64,000 nucleotides of DNA, taken from assembly GCA_024236295.1 (NCBI GenBank), contig JACKKT010000012.1:1-64000 (forward strand), given 5' to 3'. The position numbers and the translations under genes were made by a program. Shown here piece by piece: positions 25,649 through 34,478 of the stretch. The DNA comes from Kordiimonadaceae bacterium. Its GTDB lineage: Bacteria > Pseudomonadota > Alphaproteobacteria > Sphingomonadales > Emcibacteraceae. Every line of letters begins with the position of its first letter. Position 1 is the first letter of the stretch. The notes under the pieces were generated by a model. It was not told where the DNA came from, did no database searches, and worked only from the letters and a program-made list of their open reading frames with translations.

Positions 25649-26882
25649 GTTCATGTTCGATGCTATAATGCATGACATCAATTGTTCTCCGTTCGAACGC
25701 GGTGATACAATAATCCAGGTAATAGAGCCATAACCGGTAAAAGCGCTGATCAAATCCCTGTTTTTCAATCTCCGGCCAGTTATGCAAAAAATTATCTTTC
25801 CAGTGGCGTAAGGTAAGTGCGTAATCCTGACCAAATGAAAATTCATCAACAATTTTCAATCCGGCTTTTTCAGCATGCTTGGCAAAAACCTGATTGCTGG
25901 GGAGCATCCCGCCGGGGAAGATATATTTCTGGATGAAATCCACACCATTGCGGTATTTTAAAAAGCGATCATGGTCTATGGTAATAACCTGTATGACCGC
26001 TTTACCATTCGGTTTAAGCCGGTTTCTGATGGTTTCAAAATAACTGTGCCAGTGCTTTTCACCGACGGCTTCAAACATTTCGATTGAAACTATTTTATCA
26101 AATTTTCCGGCGGTATCGCGATAATCTTCAAACGAGAAAAGATCTTTATGCAAAGAAATTTTTGCAAGTCGATTGTTCGCATAATCCAGTTGCTCCTTTG
26201 AAATTGTGATGCCACGGTATTTAATATCATGATTTGAGATGGCCTGTTCGGCAAAACCGCCCCAACCGCAACCGATTTCAAGCACACTATCCCCGGATGA
26301 TAATTCAAGCTGATCTATAATCCGGTCATATTTTGCGATCTGCGAAGCTTTAAGATCAGAAGTATCATTAAAAATACCAGCCGAATATGTCATGGTTTGA
26401 TCCAGCCATTTATCATAAAAGTCATTGCCAAGATCATAATGAAAGGAAATATTCTTGCGTGACCCTTCACGGTTATTGTCATTCAGAACCAGATGTAAAA
26501 AACGGTTTATCAATTCTGAAAGAAAACTGTTCTGCTTAATTGGGAAATATTTTTCATTATCAAGAAACCAGTTGCAAAGGGCATAAAGATTACTGATCTG
26601 TATTTCCCCGTTTATATAGGCATCAACAAAGGCAAGTTGCCCGGAAAGCATATACTGAACCAGACTTTTCCAGCTTTTAAAGTCTATTGATACGTTATGG
26701 CCCGGATGTTTTCCCATATGGCTTATGGTTTGCTGGTTGGGGAGTGTGACTTCAATTCGTCCATATTGGGCCATTTTAATGCGGGAATGAACTATTTTTG
26801 TAAAAAATCCCACAGGTGCATGTTGCGACTGAAAATGTAAATGTTCATCTCGTTTGTTTTTTAGAATTTCAGTATTTTTCAT
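25641..26882 (-). CDS. cfa: Cyclopropane-fatty-acyl-phospholipid synthase family protein
   Basis: The 413-residue SAM-dependent methyltransferase has the SAM motif SVLEIGCGWGGFAEQAI. Family blocks NISFHYDLGNDFYDKWLDQTM, MTYSAGIF, VSIEMFEAVGEKHW and FIQKYIFPGGMLPS are also present. CFA synthases methylenate double bonds of membrane phospholipid acyl chains. In sigma-ChrR regulons of Rhodobacter, CFA-like proteins are linked to furan fatty acid formation and tolerance of singlet oxygen; the exact product here is not known. The start overlaps the DUF1365 stop by 4 nt. Confidence 0.93.
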   Translation of the reverse strand: MKNTEILKNKRDEHLHFQSQHAPVGFFTKIVHSRIKMAQYGRIEVTLPNQQTISHMGKHPGHNVSIDFKSWKSLVQYMLSGQLAFVDAYINGEIQISNLYALCNWFLDNEKYFPIKQNSFLSELINRFLHLVLNDNNREGSRKNISFHYDLGNDFYDKWLDQTMTYSAGIFNDTSDLKASQIAKYDRIIDQLELSSGDSVLEIGCGWGGFAEQAISNHDIKYRGITISKEQLDYANNRLAKISLHKDLFSFEDYRDTAGKFDKIVSIEMFEAVGEKHWHSYFETIRNRLKPNGKAVIQVITIDHDRFLKYRNGVDFIQKYIFPGGMLPSNQVFAKHAEKAGLKIVDEFSFGQDYALTLRHWKDNFLHNWPEIEKQGFDQRFYRLWLYYLDYCITAFERRTIDVMHYSIEHEHA

Positions 26883-27703
26883 TTGGCAGCCCTTTTTGAT
26901 TTATTTTTTTGCTTTTCGGCGATCAATAATGCTTCGGATGACTGATAGCCGTGATGCCCCAGGTGCTGATAAACTTTTATGCCCTTAAGCTTAAGTTTAA
27001 GAGCTTCATACAGTATTCCCCCCATTACTTTCAGCGTCATAAAAGGCATTTTAAAGCTCAGCATTAAAAGGGCTTTATCGGTGATTTTTTGCCGTCTGCC
27101 GGAAAAGCATGCTGTCAGTCTGGTAATTTCTGCCTGCTTATAATTAATTGTTACTGAGGCTTTTTCGTCCGGTGGGATTATTGAAAATTCATAATGGCCC
27201 TGCTGATCAAAGAACGGACTGACATGAAAAGATTTTTTTGCGAAATGTGTTTCTTTGAATGTCCCTTTTTCGGATACGGCATAAATGTAATTATGTCGCT
27301 CGGCAAAAGTGTTTCGTACCTCGTAAATAATGGCAATATTGCGGTCATTTTCACCGTAACAGTAAAAAACACTGAGCGGATTAAACACAAACCCCAATAT
27401 GCGTGGATAGGTAAGGGTTTTTATTGATTTCACCTTTGAAGCATCAATGCCGTTTTCGCTTAAAAGGGATAATAGTCTTTCTTTTAAACTCGCTGATTTT
27501 GATGTTTCCGGATCACCATAATCCGCTTCATGAAAACTCACGAGATTAAATTTATTTAATGAAAAAAAACGATTATTATCCGCAATAGACGCCAGATGAT
27601 CAAGATCGGCAAAAAGGGTGAAGACATTATAACGAAGCTCGTGTGTTTTCGGCGCAAAACGTTTATGGAATACGGTTCCTATATATAGGCAGTCTTTAAT
27701 CAT
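26879..27703 (-). CDS. DUF1365 domain protein
   Basis: The 274-residue protein matches DUF1365: KRFAPKTHELRYNVFTLFADLD, FGDPETS-like DYGDPETS, LTYPRILGFVFNPLSVFYCY, VRNTFAERHNY and KSFHVSPFF. The family is almost always found between an FAD amine-oxidase-like gene and a CFA-type gene, exactly as here, with 1-nt and 4-nt overlaps. The biochemical activity is unknown. It has no signal peptide. Confidence 0.93.
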   Translation of the reverse strand: MIKDCLYIGTVFHKRFAPKTHELRYNVFTLFADLDHLASIADNNRFFSLNKFNLVSFHEADYGDPETSKSASLKERLLSLLSENGIDASKVKSIKTLTYPRILGFVFNPLSVFYCYGENDRNIAIIYEVRNTFAERHNYIYAVSEKGTFKETHFAKKSFHVSPFFDQQGHYEFSIIPPDEKASVTINYKQAEITRLTACFSGRRQKITDKALLMLSFKMPFMTLKVMGGILYEALKLKLKGIKVYQHLGHHGYQSSEALLIAEKQKNKSKRAAK

Positions 27704-29070
27704 CAGGCGGCCTTTTCTTTTTTGTTTTTGGGTGCGGGTGCGGCATCATTTTTTCCTTGCAGCGCGATGATCCGCCCGTTCATCTGGGGAGCTGCCCAGG
27801 GGCGTATTACATCACCCAGTTGTTCCGCGGCAAAAAGGCCACTTTGCAAGCCATCCTCGTGAAAACCATAGCCGAAATGAGCACCGGCATACCAAATGTT
27901 GCGGTGCCCCATAATGTTTATTAGGTCTTTTTGAGCCCTTAAGGTCGATAAGTCAAAAATCGGATGATCATATTCTTTCCGATAATGAACAAGCTCTGGA
28001 TCAGGGTCAAATTGCGGATTTAATGTCACAAAAAGGGGCGTTTGTGTTTTTAATGGCTGCAATTTATTCATCCAGTAGGTTACAGACAGCTGATTATCGC
28101 TATTGCTGTTTTCCTGAATATAATTCCAGCTTGACCAGACTTTTTTTCGTTTGGGCATAAAGCGGGTGTCGCTATGAAGCACGGCCTGGTTTTTTGCATA
28201 TTTAAAAGACCCAAGGATCGATTTTTCAAGCGGATCGGCATCTTTTAAAAGTTTAAGGGCCGTATTGGCATGTGTTGCGATAATGATACGGTCATATTTC
28301 TCACTGTCCGATCCTGCGGGTGTGACCCAAACACCATCAATGAAGCGTCTGACGCCTTCTATCGGAGTTTTTTTAAAAAACCTTGCATCAGTTTGCCCGA
28401 TTAAAGCTTTTATATACTCCTGACTACCGCCAGCAATCGTGGACCACTGCGGCCGGTCTTTAATTTGAAGCAATCCATGATTTTTACAAAATCTTAAAAA
28501 GCTGGTGAGGGGGAAGTCACCAACTTTACTGGATGGCGTAGACCAGACCGCAGCGGCCATCGGTAAAATATGATCGCTTAAAAATGAGCTCTCATATTTG
28601 TTCTGTTCCAGATATTCACGAAGCGTAATATTTTCAGCTTCAGCGGGGCAAAGTTTAAAACTTTCGTCATAAAACCGTAAAATCGAACTGACCATTTTCC
28701 AGAAGCGGGGGCGAAGAAAATTTCTTTTTTGGGCAAATAGTGTGGATAATCTTTGACTACCGGCATATTCAAAATTGCCATCATCAATGCTTACCCCAAA
28801 TGACATTTCTGTGGGATAAGGATTGATGTTGAGTAATTTAAGCAGTTCCAGAAAATTTGGATAATTTCTGTCATTGCAGACAATAAAACCGGTATCCACC
28901 GGAACTATACCATCGGCGGTAATTGCCGAGACCGTATTGGCATGGCCGCCAAAATGATCATCAGCTTCATAAACCGTTACATCATGCGTTTTTGAAAGCA
29001 GCCAGGCAGCACCAAGGCCTGCGATGCCCGAGCCGATTATGGCGATTTTTAATCTGTTTTCGTTGCGCAT
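27703..29070 (-). CDS. FAD-dependent oxidoreductase (amine oxidase-like)
   Basis: The 455-residue protein has an N-terminal Rossmann FAD motif (AIIGSGIAGLGAAWLLS) and a second contact (VYEADDHFGGHANTV). It closes with NIWYAGAHFGYGFHEDGLQSG. This family of NAD(P)/FAD-binding proteins heads the DUF1365-CFA operon in many proteobacteria. An oxidation or desaturation step on lipid is plausible but unproven. A weak ECF-like promoter lies 30-60 nt upstream (29099-29127). Confidence 0.92.
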   Translation of the reverse strand: MRNENRLKIAIIGSGIAGLGAAWLLSKTHDVTVYEADDHFGGHANTVSAITADGIVPVDTGFIVCNDRNYPNFLELLKLLNINPYPTEMSFGVSIDDGNFEYAGSQRLSTLFAQKRNFLRPRFWKMVSSILRFYDESFKLCPAEAENITLREYLEQNKYESSFLSDHILPMAAAVWSTPSSKVGDFPLTSFLRFCKNHGLLQIKDRPQWSTIAGGSQEYIKALIGQTDARFFKKTPIEGVRRFIDGVWVTPAGSDSEKYDRIIIATHANTALKLLKDADPLEKSILGSFKYAKNQAVLHSDTRFMPKRKKVWSSWNYIQENSNSDNQLSVTYWMNKLQPLKTQTPLFVTLNPQFDPDPELVHYRKEYDHPIFDLSTLRAQKDLINIMGHRNIWYAGAHFGYGFHEDGLQSGLFAAEQLGDVIRPWAAPQMNGRIIALQGKNDAAPAPKNKKEKAA

Positions 29071-29098
29071 AATTGCTTTCCTTATTTGGTCATAATCT

Positions 29099-29127
29099 TA
29101 TTACGAATTAAGATCCAAATTGGATTT
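29099..29127 (-). promoter_or_regulatory. Weak ECF-like promoter before the FAD oxidoreductase operon
   Basis: On the minus strand, AAATCC (29122-29127), a 17-bp spacer, then CGTAATA. It keeps the ATCC and CGTA elements and the spacing of the stronger sites at 22878 and 24255. A 13-base palindrome, ATCCAAATTGGAT, overlaps it at 29113-29125. Confidence 0.4.
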
Positions 29128-29143
29128 ACGAATAGCTCATTTT

Positions 29144-29581
29144 TCAGAAAATTATTTCCCAGTCTTCAATCTCACCATCAATTTCATGAAATTGCGGGGC
29201 AAGGGCAGGGTTCAGTCTGTCTTTATATTCTTCATAAAGCTTGGGGTCGCGTACGATAAGTTTATTTAATAAATGCTGCCATTCATATTTGACCTGACCG
29301 CTGGTGACGGTCATAGGGGGGAGGGAATTATCCTGTGGCATCAGAATTTTGTTGCGGTCAAAATTATAGCCGCGACGGTCAGCTTCGTCGCAGACTGAAT
29401 GAAGATAACTGCTGATATAGGAAATCGGGGCGGTTGCCGCTTTAAAACGGTTAAGCTGGGGATGGTTTTTATAACCCTTTGTCTTTCCGTCCAGTACTTT
29501 CTGGGCCAGAAGTGTTTCCCGCCAAAGCGCGACCAGCCCCTTGCTGTCCAGGTATTTTGGGTGCAATGACCAGATTCTCAT
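29144..29581 (-). CDS. Pyrimidine dimer DNA glycosylase-like protein (DenV family)
   Basis: The 145-residue protein starts MRIWSLHPKYLDSKGLVALWRE, matching the family related to T4 endonuclease V, which excises UV-induced pyrimidine dimers and nicks the DNA. GYKNHPQLNRF and the mid helix SYLHSVCDEADRRGYNFD are also typical. The catalytic Glu should lie in ALWRETL. A four-base overlap with the lipocalin stop places it in the stress operon, where a light-damage repair enzyme makes sense. Activity is inferred from family resemblance. Confidence 0.85.
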   Translation of the reverse strand: MRIWSLHPKYLDSKGLVALWRETLLAQKVLDGKTKGYKNHPQLNRFKAATAPISYISSYLHSVCDEADRRGYNFDRNKILMPQDNSLPPMTVTSGQVKYEWQHLLNKLIVRDPKLYEEYKDRLNPALAPQFHEIDGEIEDWEIIF

Positions 29582-30123
29582 TCGCTTTCTCCGTCAAAAA
29601 GTAATTTATGGGTTGGGAAGCCCTCGCGCTCTGCCCTAGCAATAAGGTCATTCAATGTGGTTTCGGGTAATTTTTTCTCACGGCTTAATATCCATAAATA
29701 TTTGCGGCTTTCTTCCCCAATCATGGCATATTGATATTTGTCATCCAGAGCAATGATCCAGTAATCACCTGCAAGAAATGATAATTTTAATGATTTTAGG
29801 AAAAACTGCACTTTCAGTTTTGCATTAGTGTCACTATCGATGATCCAGGCACGGCCGGTTGCTTTCTTTATCTTGCCGTTTTTGGAACTCATTCTGCACT
29901 CATTAAGCACATCTATATCACCATCTTCCCGAAGGGAATATGTCGCTTTGCTGTCAACGCATCCTTTCTGGAACCAGTGATCAATGCGCGCTATTTCGTG
30001 CCATTCACCGACATAATTCTGCAAATCAACATTTGGTACTGTTTCCAGTTTGGAAAATTTGGACTGTCCTGAAGCGCAGGCGGATAATCCCAGAACACCT
30101 AAAATAAGGTATATAATTCTCAC
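29578..30123 (-). CDS. blc: Bacterial lipocalin (Blc-like lipoprotein)
   Basis: The 181-residue protein has a lipoprotein signal with lipobox LSAC (Cys16), the lipocalin GxW motif in NYVGEWHEIARIDHWFQKGC, and later WIIALDDKYQYAMIGEESRKYLWILSR. Blc lipocalins sit in the outer membrane and bind lysophospholipids or fatty acids. Within the sigma-ChrR gene set it would help handle damaged membrane lipids. A promoter-like site with CCCGTATAA lies 33-60 nt upstream. Confidence 0.93.
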   Translation of the reverse strand: MRIIYLILGVLGLSACASGQSKFSKLETVPNVDLQNYVGEWHEIARIDHWFQKGCVDSKATYSLREDGDIDVLNECRMSSKNGKIKKATGRAWIIDSDTNAKLKVQFFLKSLKLSFLAGDYWIIALDDKYQYAMIGEESRKYLWILSREKKLPETTLNDLIARAEREGFPTHKLLFDGESE

Positions 30124-30155
30124 TTAATTAACTCTCTAAAATTCTTATATGATCG

Positions 30156-30183
30156 TTATACGGGAAATAGAAAGAATGGATTA
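30156..30183 (-). promoter_or_regulatory. Candidate ECF-type promoter before the lipocalin operon
   Basis: On the minus strand, TAATCC (30178-30183), a 16-bp spacer, then GTATAA (30156-30161) preceded by C. The -10 is identical to that before the sigma gene, while the -35 differs by one base and the spacer is shorter. Confidence 0.5.
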
Positions 30184-30358
30184 AAAATTGAAATATAATT
30201 CACTGAAATTTTGCCATTTTGGATTAGTAATTATGATGAATAATTCAATAATATCAATGTATTATAAAATATTTACCTAAACTTCATTTATTTTTTATAT
30301 TAATACTTTTAAACATGATATTTAATGTATAAAATAAACTTGGGAAAGGATTGGGGTG

Positions 30359-31525
30359 ATGGTTCTGGATTATAGTCGTAAATTAAATAGTGACTTAGCA
30401 AAAATTAAAGTAATATCAGAGAACCAGATACGTACCCGAGCTGTCGAAATTGATAATGATCTGAAATGGCCTGCCGAAAATATTAAGGATCTTCTAAATG
30501 CCGGTTTTGGGGGACTTTGTGTTCCATCCGAATTTGGCGGTTTAGGGTATGGTCTTTTGGCGCTTGCAAAAATTTGTGAAACAGTAGGTATGGAATGTGC
30601 CTCGACTTCAATATGTTTTGGAATGCATTGCGTTGGAGCGGCTGTTTTATCAGCACAGGCCACAGAGGAACAGGCAAAAAAATATTTAAAACCCATCTGC
30701 AACGGAACACATTTAACAACGCTGGCACTAAGTGAGCCGGGGACAGGGGCCCATTTTTATTATCCGCAGTGCAGTCTTTATTCGGATCATGATGAATTCA
30801 TACTTAATGGCACCAAAGGATTTATTACCAATGGAGGACATGCGGATTCATATGTTGTTTCGGCAATGCAAACCGGGGAAGGTATCCTGCCAAGTTTTTC
30901 ATGTATAGTGGTAGACAGGGATAGTAATGGCATTACGTGGAAAGAAAGCTGGAAAGGTTTTGGCATGCGCGGTAACGATTCCCTCACGGCTGAATTTAAA
31001 AATGTACGGTTATGTAAAGAAAATCTGCTTGGTTCAGAAGGGGACCAGACCTGGTATGTTTTTAATGTGGTGGCCCCCTATTTTTTAATGGCAATGTCCG
31101 GCGTTTATCTTGGTGTTGCCAGAACAGCACTTAACCTGGCGCAGGCACATCTGAAAAATCGTAAATATGGTCATAACGGGCGTTCACTTGCTGAAGAAAG
31201 CATTATTCAGCACAGGCTGGCATCGCTTTGGGGGAAATGTGAGGCAACAGGACAATTAATTTATTATGCAGCAAACCGATTTGATGAAGGTGATGAAGCG
31301 GCAACACTGGAAATTATGCTGGCTAAAGCAGAAATAGCAGAAATTGCTACAAATATCGTTAATGAGGCAATGACATTAATGGGCGGTATTGCCTATCGTG
31401 ACGGCGCACAAATTCAGCGGTGCCTGAGAGATGTAAGGGCAGCCCATGTTATGGCACCGACAACAGATTTGTTAAGGCAATGGGCCGGGCGAATTTTGCT
31501 GGATCAACCTATCTTGGGGGATTAG
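30359..31525 (+). CDS. Acyl-CoA dehydrogenase family protein
   Basis: The 388-residue protein has acyl-CoA dehydrogenase signatures: CVPSEFGGLGYGLLALAKI, TLALSEPGTGAHF, LNGTKGFITNGGHAD, WKGFGMRGNDS and the C-terminal RDVRAAHVMAPTTDLLRQWAGR. These FAD enzymes oxidise acyl-CoA thioesters with an electron-transferring flavoprotein. The usual catalytic Glu of medium-chain enzymes is not at the YEG position, so the substrate class is uncertain. I start at ATG 30359 behind AAAGGA; a GTG one codon upstream is in frame. A histidine kinase gene starts 3 nt after the stop, an unusual pairing. Confidence 0.88.
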   Translation: MVLDYSRKLNSDLAKIKVISENQIRTRAVEIDNDLKWPAENIKDLLNAGFGGLCVPSEFGGLGYGLLALAKICETVGMECASTSICFGMHCVGAAVLSAQATEEQAKKYLKPICNGTHLTTLALSEPGTGAHFYYPQCSLYSDHDEFILNGTKGFITNGGHADSYVVSAMQTGEGILPSFSCIVVDRDSNGITWKESWKGFGMRGNDSLTAEFKNVRLCKENLLGSEGDQTWYVFNVVAPYFLMAMSGVYLGVARTALNLAQAHLKNRKYGHNGRSLAEESIIQHRLASLWGKCEATGQLIYYAANRFDEGDEAATLEIMLAKAEIAEIATNIVNEAMTLMGGIAYRDGAQIQRCLRDVRAAHVMAPTTDLLRQWAGRILLDQPILGD

Positions 31526-31528
31526 GAT

Positions 31529-33055
31529 TTGACGTATCAATTACTCAATTATTTTGAAGATGGTGAGTTTGGCGACTGGTTTAAATCGTTAGTGGATGAC
31601 TATGTTTATTTTACGCCACTGGATATAAAAGAAATTAACGATGCCCAATATAAAAATACTCTTCTGTCGGCTGATGCACTCGTTATAGAATCCAACACAA
31701 TAAATGTTAATTCATTGAAATTTTTATTGGAATCCGTTGGTGTTCAAAGACCAATTTTTTTAATTGACAACAAAAGTAATACCAGAAAAAACACGGGTCC
31801 TAAAAATAAAACGATAAATAAAATTCATAATAATATCTATAGGATAAAAAGCGAAGAGCCGGATGAAATTGTTCATGAATTCAATAAATATGTAAATATT
31901 TCGCAGCTGAACAGAAAAGTAAATATAACACTGGCGGAGCAGGTCAAGAGTATAAACAGACCTGACCTTTCACCGCCAAATAATGGCCATTTTGTGGATC
32001 AGTTACTGGAACATGTGCCGATTGGAATCCTTATTCTTAGCAAATCGGATAAAATTAGATTTGCCAATAAATATGCCGCAGAAATTTTTGAAACCGGCCC
32101 ACTTACACTTATCGGAAAGCATATCGGTGAAATGCTCAAGACTTTTGGGGGCGATTTTTCATTTTATGAAAATTCCACGCCTTATGAGGCGCCTGCTGAT
32201 TTTGAATTAAAGCTGCCCAGCGGCAAGACACACTATATTTCAATGAGAATGGCAATTTTTTATGAGGATAGTGGTACGGAACGTCATATGGTTATCCTTG
32301 AAGATAACACTAGTAAAATTCTGGCAAAAATAATAGCGGAAAATGCTTCTGCAGCGAAGGTGGATTTTTTAAGATCAATGAGCCATGAATTACGTACTAC
32401 ACTCAATGCCATTATCGGATTTTCCGAGCTTCTATTACTGCCTTCGGTGGCTAAATCCAATGATCAGGTAAAAGAATATCTGGACTATATTTTGAAATCA
32501 GGAAAACATCTTTTAAATATCATTAACGACATTCTTGATCTTTCCAAAATTGAAGCAGGTGGCATTGAGCCGTCCCTCGAACAAGTTGAAATCAATTCAT
32601 TAATGAAATCGTGCGAAGCTTTTGTTTATCCGCAATGTAAGGAAAAGGATATTTCCCTGGAATTCATTGAACCAGAAAATTATTTTACGCTTTATACCGA
32701 TGAGCGGCTACTGCGGCAGATCATAATAAATCTGCTTACAAACGCAGTAAAATTTACGCTGAATGGCGGGTATATCAAAATACAGATTGAAATGAATAAT
32801 AATGATGATGTTATAATTTCAATTACGGACAATGGCATCGGGATTGCTCATTCTGATATTCCCAAAATTCTGGAACCATTTGCCCAGATAAATTCTGATC
32901 CGTTTTATTCGCAGGAAGGTACGGGCCTTGGACTACCACTTTCAAATAAATTAACAAAACTCCTGGGTGGTGAACTAAAAATTGAAAGTGAGGTTTATGA
33001 AGGGACCAAGGTTAACCTTATTTTTCCTAAAGCAAAGTCTGACAAATCTGATTGA
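31529..33055 (+). CDS. Cytoplasmic PAS sensor histidine kinase
   Basis: The 508-residue kinase has an N-terminal region of about 140 residues resembling a degenerate receiver (ADALVIESNTINVNSLKFLL, IFLIDN). A PAS domain follows (HVPIGILILSKSDKIRFANKYAAEIF), then HisKA with the phospho-acceptor His in SMSHELRTTLNAIIGF, and a HATPase with NLLTNAVKFT, DNGIGI and GTGLGLPLSN. There is no membrane segment and no response regulator next to it. The start is TTG, 3 nt after the acyl-CoA dehydrogenase stop, so co-expression is likely. The signal could be metabolic. Confidence 0.9.
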   Translation: MTYQLLNYFEDGEFGDWFKSLVDDYVYFTPLDIKEINDAQYKNTLLSADALVIESNTINVNSLKFLLESVGVQRPIFLIDNKSNTRKNTGPKNKTINKIHNNIYRIKSEEPDEIVHEFNKYVNISQLNRKVNITLAEQVKSINRPDLSPPNNGHFVDQLLEHVPIGILILSKSDKIRFANKYAAEIFETGPLTLIGKHIGEMLKTFGGDFSFYENSTPYEAPADFELKLPSGKTHYISMRMAIFYEDSGTERHMVILEDNTSKILAKIIAENASAAKVDFLRSMSHELRTTLNAIIGFSELLLLPSVAKSNDQVKEYLDYILKSGKHLLNIINDILDLSKIEAGGIEPSLEQVEINSLMKSCEAFVYPQCKEKDISLEFIEPENYFTLYTDERLLRQIIINLLTNAVKFTLNGGYIKIQIEMNNNDDVIISITDNGIGIAHSDIPKILEPFAQINSDPFYSQEGTGLGLPLSNKLTKLLGGELKIESEVYEGTKVNLIFPKAKSDKSD

Positions 33056-33142
33056 AATTACAAATCAAGTCAGTTGTGACATAATTACTTGTCAGGATGA
33101 TTCATTGAAAGTTTGATATCCTGGCTTGCTATAGCTAAATAT

Positions 33143-33610
33143 TTAATTATACCCTTCGGGGAAACGATCCGGCACAAGATTAAGCAATATATTATGTTCA
33201 AGAAGGGCCTTTGCACCGGCAAGCAAAAGGCTAAACCCTTCCGTTGAATCGAGGGTCTGTCTGATAATTTCATCGCCCGTTCCTTTAAAACCGGAATTTT
33301 TAATTATCACAAAAGTGGTATCATCAAGCTGTGGTTTAAAAATCCATTCAATCAGGGTGGCTTCCCTATAATGCCCCCATTCGACCAGGATCCGTTTGTT
33401 CACTTCAATTTCCTGAACCCGGACATCGACTGAAAAATTATACATATCCCATGTCCATTTAAGGTTTTTGCCGGGTTCCAGTTTACCGTTACTTTTGGTG
33501 AACCAGAATTTTGTGGTAATAGCCGGATCAATAAATGCTTTAAACACTTCTTCCACGGGTCGTCTGATCAGCATAGCCGTTTCGACATCGGGCATATTTT
33601 CAATCAGCAT
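33143..33610 (-). CDS. SRPBCC (AHSA1-like) domain protein
   Basis: The 155-residue protein has the START-like AHSA1 pattern: AMLIRRPVEEVFKAFIDPAITTKFWFTKS near the N-terminus and ILVEWGHYREATLIEWIF in the middle. Such proteins bind hydrophobic ligands or partner proteins. It is the last gene of an operon with an ArsR-type regulator and another SRPBCC gene, starting 2 nt after the ArsR stop. The ligand is unknown. Confidence 0.88.
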   Translation of the reverse strand: MLIENMPDVETAMLIRRPVEEVFKAFIDPAITTKFWFTKSNGKLEPGKNLKWTWDMYNFSVDVRVQEIEVNKRILVEWGHYREATLIEWIFKPQLDDTTFVIIKNSGFKGTGDEIIRQTLDSTEGFSLLLAGAKALLEHNILLNLVPDRFPEGYN

Positions 33611-33612
33611 TT

Positions 33613-33951
33613 TTATTCCTCAACTTGCAATTTAAGGCGGCTAAGGGCGTCATCCCACTGTTTGCCAATTTTTTCCAGATATTCCCGGGCTGTTTCAATT
33701 GCTTCGGCTTTCATGGAGAAGCGGTTTTCCCGGCCCAGGCGCTCTGACCTGACAATGCCGACATCTTCAAGCACATGAAGATGTTTTGTAATTGCCTGGC
33801 GGGTCAGTTTGAAATCTGATGACAGCCTGTTGATGGATTTTGGCCGGCCATCACCTAGTATTTCAACCAGCATCAGCCGGGTCGGGTCACCCAATGCGGC
33901 AAAAATCTGCGCAGACTTTTGAGTATCGCGCCCTGTTACAGTATTCAGCAT
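33613..33951 (-). CDS. ArsR-family winged-helix transcriptional regulator
   Basis: The 112-residue protein has an ArsR-type wHTH: IFAALGDPTRLMLVEILGDGRP, then the recognition region FKLTRQAITKHLHVLEDVGIV and the wing SERLGRENRFSM. There are no metal-binding Cys pairs, so it is not an obvious metal sensor. ArsR regulators beside SRPBCC genes are common. The overlap with the upstream SRPBCC stop (7 nt) shows an operon. The likely operators are the paired palindromes at 34402-34421 and 34447-34464. Confidence 0.92.
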   Translation of the reverse strand: MLNTVTGRDTQKSAQIFAALGDPTRLMLVEILGDGRPKSINRLSSDFKLTRQAITKHLHVLEDVGIVRSERLGRENRFSMKAEAIETAREYLEKIGKQWDDALSRLKLQVEE

Positions 33952-34400
33952 TGGGCCTGCTCAACATGGATCTGGATATTGGTCATTTGTGCTTCCCAAC
34001 CGCCTTCGTTCATTCGAATGGCGTCAGAATAGCGGCCTTTCGGCAGCGTCTCAAAGCCGGATTCTGTCACTGACAGGTAAGTGCCTCCATCCACTTCCTT
34101 TAAATTAAATTCGACCAGTGTTGGCACCTCGTCTGAATAATCATGTTCGGGGTCAACGGCATAAGGATGCCAGGTGAATGAGAATTTATGCTTTGGTTCA
34201 ATATCCTTAACGACTACCTCCCAGTTTAAATGCTCATACCCGGGGTAGGTCAGTTTGCCCGTTGCCTTTTTTCCCGCCTTGAACGGGCCATCAAGTTTCA
34301 CACGGAACCAGGTTCCGAATTCTTCATGATCCGTCAACGCTTGCCAGACTTTTTCAAGGGGGGCTTTCAGGGTAATATTTTTTTCAATGCTGTTTTTCAT
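33945..34400 (-). CDS. SRPBCC (AHSA1-like) domain protein
   Basis: The 151-residue protein begins MKNSIEKNITLKAPLEKVWQ, the start of an AHSA1 START-like fold, and has FGTWFRVKLDGPFKAG and ESGFETLPKGRYSDAIRMNEGGW. It is the first gene of the ArsR operon. I use the ATG ending at 34400 because AAGGAG sits 8 nt upstream. That ribosome site is inside an operator-like palindrome. Confidence 0.9.
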   Translation of the reverse strand: MKNSIEKNITLKAPLEKVWQALTDHEEFGTWFRVKLDGPFKAGKKATGKLTYPGYEHLNWEVVVKDIEPKHKFSFTWHPYAVDPEHDYSDEVPTLVEFNLKEVDGGTYLSVTESGFETLPKGRYSDAIRMNEGGWEAQMTNIQIHVEQAQC

Positions 34401-34401
34401 A

Positions 34402-34464
34402 ATGCAACTCCTTAGTTGCATATAAGTTAGCGGATAATTTTTAAAATGCAACTATTTTATTGCA
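34402..34464 (-). promoter_or_regulatory. Two operator-like palindromes before the ArsR operon
   Basis: Site 1 (34402-34421) is ATGCAACT-AAGG-AGTTGCAT on the minus strand. Site 2 (34447-34464) is TGCAATAAAATAGTTGCA. Both fit TGCAA-N8-TTGCA and their centres are 44 bp apart, about four helical turns. Site 1 contains the ribosome site of the first gene in its loop, so the RNA hairpin could also mask it. The binding protein is inferred to be the ArsR regulator. Confidence 0.7.
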
Positions 34465-34478
34465 CAATAAATTTACCT

